Of a DNA stretch of 64,000 bases, positions 61,611-64,000 are shown one piece after another. The stretch spans positions 665,909,591 through 665,973,590 of the forward strand of contig OY856409.1 in the NCBI GenBank assembly GCA_963693085.1. The letters are read 5' to 3'. Every line of letters begins with the position of its first letter. Within the stretch, counting starts at the first letter, position 1. Origin of the DNA: Alisma plantago-aquatica (taxonomy: Eukaryota; Streptophyta; Magnoliopsida; Alismatales; Alismataceae). A model generated the notes under the pieces. That model worked only from the letters and a program-made list of their open reading frames with translations, did no database searches and had not been told where the DNA came from. The translations under genes and the position numbers were made by a program.

Positions 61611-64000
61611 CCTCATTTAATCTTTAGTAATTATTAAATTTTACAAACTCTATATAACCCAAGGGAGTTATTAGAGTATTTTCTGAAATATAGAGATGTC
61701 TAGAAAAGGATCATGTCCGGGGGCTGGCAATATATTCCTCTACACCGCTAGTCAGAATACGAGGACTCCTATATCTGTGTTACTGCCTAGCCAATGTCTT
61801 AGGATCTGACTCAAAATAAGATACCTTTAGGAATCTCTCATCTATTTTTGTCCCTTCTCAACCCTAATTCTATTATGATTATAAGGTTTAGGATTTTCTC
61901 TCTCTTCCTCATCCTCTTGAGGTCAGGGTATGTATGATCAGGTTAAGGAATCCTCCACCAAATTAATGAAAAGCATGTAAATAAGATGCCATGGACACAA
62001 GGTTAATAGTTTAAGCATAAACTAAAGAATGGTTGCATGCTTAGGTTGTATGACATGTGTTGTCATGCCCTCAGGAGAGACCTGAGGTTAAACCTCCTCG
62101 TCAGGAGGATGAGTAGAGAGAGTTAGTCTTGGAGGTAGATACCTCCATTATAGGTAGAGACCTGGCACATCTTATGAGGATGATGCTAACCCTAACCCTG
62201 AGTGGTAGTTAGAGAGAGAGATGGCATGATGAGATGGAAGTTTTGAATCCCTATGATAGTTTGAGCCATGTGAGGTTGTCTAAGCTAGTACCTTTTGGGG
62301 ACCCAACCCTGGTAGGGTCGTGCATGTTAGGGTGAAGGATAACTCTTTCATTGATGAGGTTAGTGATGACCCTAGAGAAACTCTATGGGATGATATGAGC
62401 AGGGCATAGTATGCACCTTGAGTACGTCAGTAGTGCTGGTAGTAGGTTAAAACCCTGGCCAGAAATGCATGTTGGATAGCTTATGAGATAAGCATAAAGA
62501 GCTATGGATAATCTTGAGCGAACATAAGTTTGAACATAGGTTTCACCCATGTATGGGTATGCTTGTGAGCTTGATCCACCTTCATGGAGAGAGGACCTCT
62601 AGTAGTAAGGCTAGTTGTGGGGTTAGCTCTAGAGAGAGAGAGAGAGAGTAGGACCCGAGAAAGAAGGTTGGAGGCTTAGACTCTGAGATATAGGAAACCC
62701 TGAGAAGTTGGGTATGTTACGACCTAAGTGGAAGATTGCAGTTGCCACGTGAATGATCCCTGGAGGCTTATGGTATCTTGGTTGCCTTTAGAGGAACCAA
62801 ACCCTAGAAGAATGATGAGGCTGCTAGTACCTCTGTACAAATGATATAGGTGCTTATCTTCTAAGGATAGGAAGAAGAGTTCCTTAAATCCGGAGGAGGT
62901 TTAGTAACAAGTTGTGAGGCCTTATGCCTAGTTGGTTGTTCTTGAGGAGGAGTCAACTCTGAGGTGTTGCTTGAGTAGAAGGATAATAGGAAGTGCATGC
63001 CATACCTTGTACATGCTTGGTTTGTGGTTAAAAGGTTGAGCAGGCAGTTGGACATCATAAAAGTGAACCTAGGGTTCCTAAACCTAAGAGGGGAAGTAGT
63101 GTACCTGATGCTCATGATGAGATTTGAGTTTCTATAAATTCGAGCATGGCACTCCTCATGTTTAGAGGAAAGGGAAACCCCTCAGATTAAAGTATATGTT
63201 TGATGAAACCCCCAACTTATAGGTTGGTGACATATGTATGTATGCTGATGGTTCAATGTTGAGGAATGAGAACAAGTATGACCTATCATGGAGACCTAGC
63301 ATGGTTTAGTAGGTGGTCTGCTTGTTAGCTATGTGCCTTAGTAGCTTGATAGGGCTAATCATGCTCATGTGGATGTAAACCCTAGACATAAGGATGTTTG
63401 TGACCTATGTTGCTATCAAGAGATAGTTTCATCCCATCCTGGGAGAGGACCCTTTTATAGGGTATGAATCAACTTTTGTTGGGTTTAGGGTAACCTAAAG
63501 AGGTCTCATAGAATCTTGAGAAGCTAAGTGGAGAGTACATAGTATGAGAATGAACCTAAAAACCCATAGATAACCATCTCTAAGTGCATGTGAATGTGTT
63601 ACCATGGAGGTAGTCAGTATGGGGCCTGACCGAGGTAGATAGGTCACCATGATCCATATGAAAAGATGTAAGTCAGACCATGAATGCTGAGAGAGATGAT
63701 GAAGACTTGGGTAAGGTTTCAAGTTGGATATGTGCTATGTTGGGATCCTAAGTCTATCCTAGGGTCAAGTAGGGATAAGACCGATGAGAGTAGGAGTTGC
63801 CTAATTCCCTAGTTGCACATGACCATAGGGTCGGGAGGTAACAACTATCATTGTCTGAGGGCCATGGGTTAGGAAATTGATCATCTTCATGAACTCATGG
63901 GACCTAAAGGGCAGATGAGGAGGGCACTCTCTGGATGCATAAGGAAAGTGGGATGAATCCAAAAGTGCCAGCACCCTACAGACCTAGAGGAGATACCCAA
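61611..64000 (+). other. E5 interior, non-coding as far as visible
   Basis: No gag or pol motif is seen in any frame up to the window end. An ATG at 61696 opens a short frame (MSRKGSCPGAGN) that ends within 40 codons; it could be a remnant gag start. Purine-rich GAGAGA runs at 62627-62647 and several blocks shared with the E3 interior are present. The 3' end is outside the window. Confidence 0.6.

Larger units (their letters stand above)
52023..64000 (+). mobile_element. E5: Tekay-like LARD, 5' LTR and start of interior
   Basis: The LTR begins TGTAATGA (52023) and ends TCATTACA (61589), a perfect 8-base inverted terminus. It is split by a CACTA transposon, and without that insert and one target copy it is 3181 bases. 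A primer site follows and an interior runs to the window end without recognisable gag or pol. Interior segments near 62580-62830 match the E3 interior (for example ACCTCTAGT, GGGGTTAGCTC, GAGAGAGA and AACCAAACCCTAGA in the same order), so E3 and E5 belong to related families. Confidence 0.83.

Overview
The window is plant nuclear DNA from a large, repeat-rich angiosperm genome. It holds no host gene that I can recognise. Almost every base belongs to transposable elements nested inside one another. The evidence is plant-specific: tRNA-primed LTR retrotransposons of Athila, Tekay/Del-like and copia type, a plant L1 LINE with an RNase H tail, and a CACTA (En/Spm) DNA transposon whose gene has GT-AG introns. 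I cannot decide between monocot and eudicot from this sequence.

Layout. E1 is an Athila-like Ty3/gypsy element on the minus strand. Its 5' LTR (about 44309-45647), tRNA-Asp-type primer site, gag and protease lie at the right. Its RT/RNase H, integrase and an Athila ORF-1-like gene in the env position lie at 1-4806. The two halves are separated by E2 (4807-41175), flanked by a perfect 5-bp duplication TTCTC. E2 is also on the minus strand and has giant 6.8-kb LTRs around only about 2.15 kb of non-coding interior, so it is a LARD-type non-autonomous element. Inside E2 sits E3 (12751-33324, plus strand), an unusual LTR-interior-LTR-interior-LTR array of a second LARD. The middle LTR of E3 is split by a full-length 6.5-kb L1 LINE (19891-26357, minus strand) with a 15-bp target duplication. 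A separate 5'-truncated LINE tail (42527-43201) interrupts E1 gag.

Right of E1, 45648-48051 is unassigned A/G-rich DNA. From 48052 comes the 5' LTR, primer site, leader and decayed gag of E4, a copia element on the plus strand. E4 is cut at 52023 by the LTR of E5, a Tekay-like LARD related to E3. The E5 LTR in turn carries a 6383-bp CACTA transposon (54415-60797, 13-bp TIRs, AGT duplication). E5 interior runs off the right edge.

Nearly all retroelement genes are broken. The exception is the CACTA gene at 56566-59999. My manual splice model gives 13 exons, all GT-AG and in frame, encoding about 773 residues with a Transposase_24-like region followed by a Ulp1-type cysteine protease that keeps its H-D-Q-C active site. 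No DDE transposase is present in the element. Two long near-perfect hairpins lie upstream of the gene. This element and the giant palindrome-filled E2 LTRs are the most interesting parts of the window.
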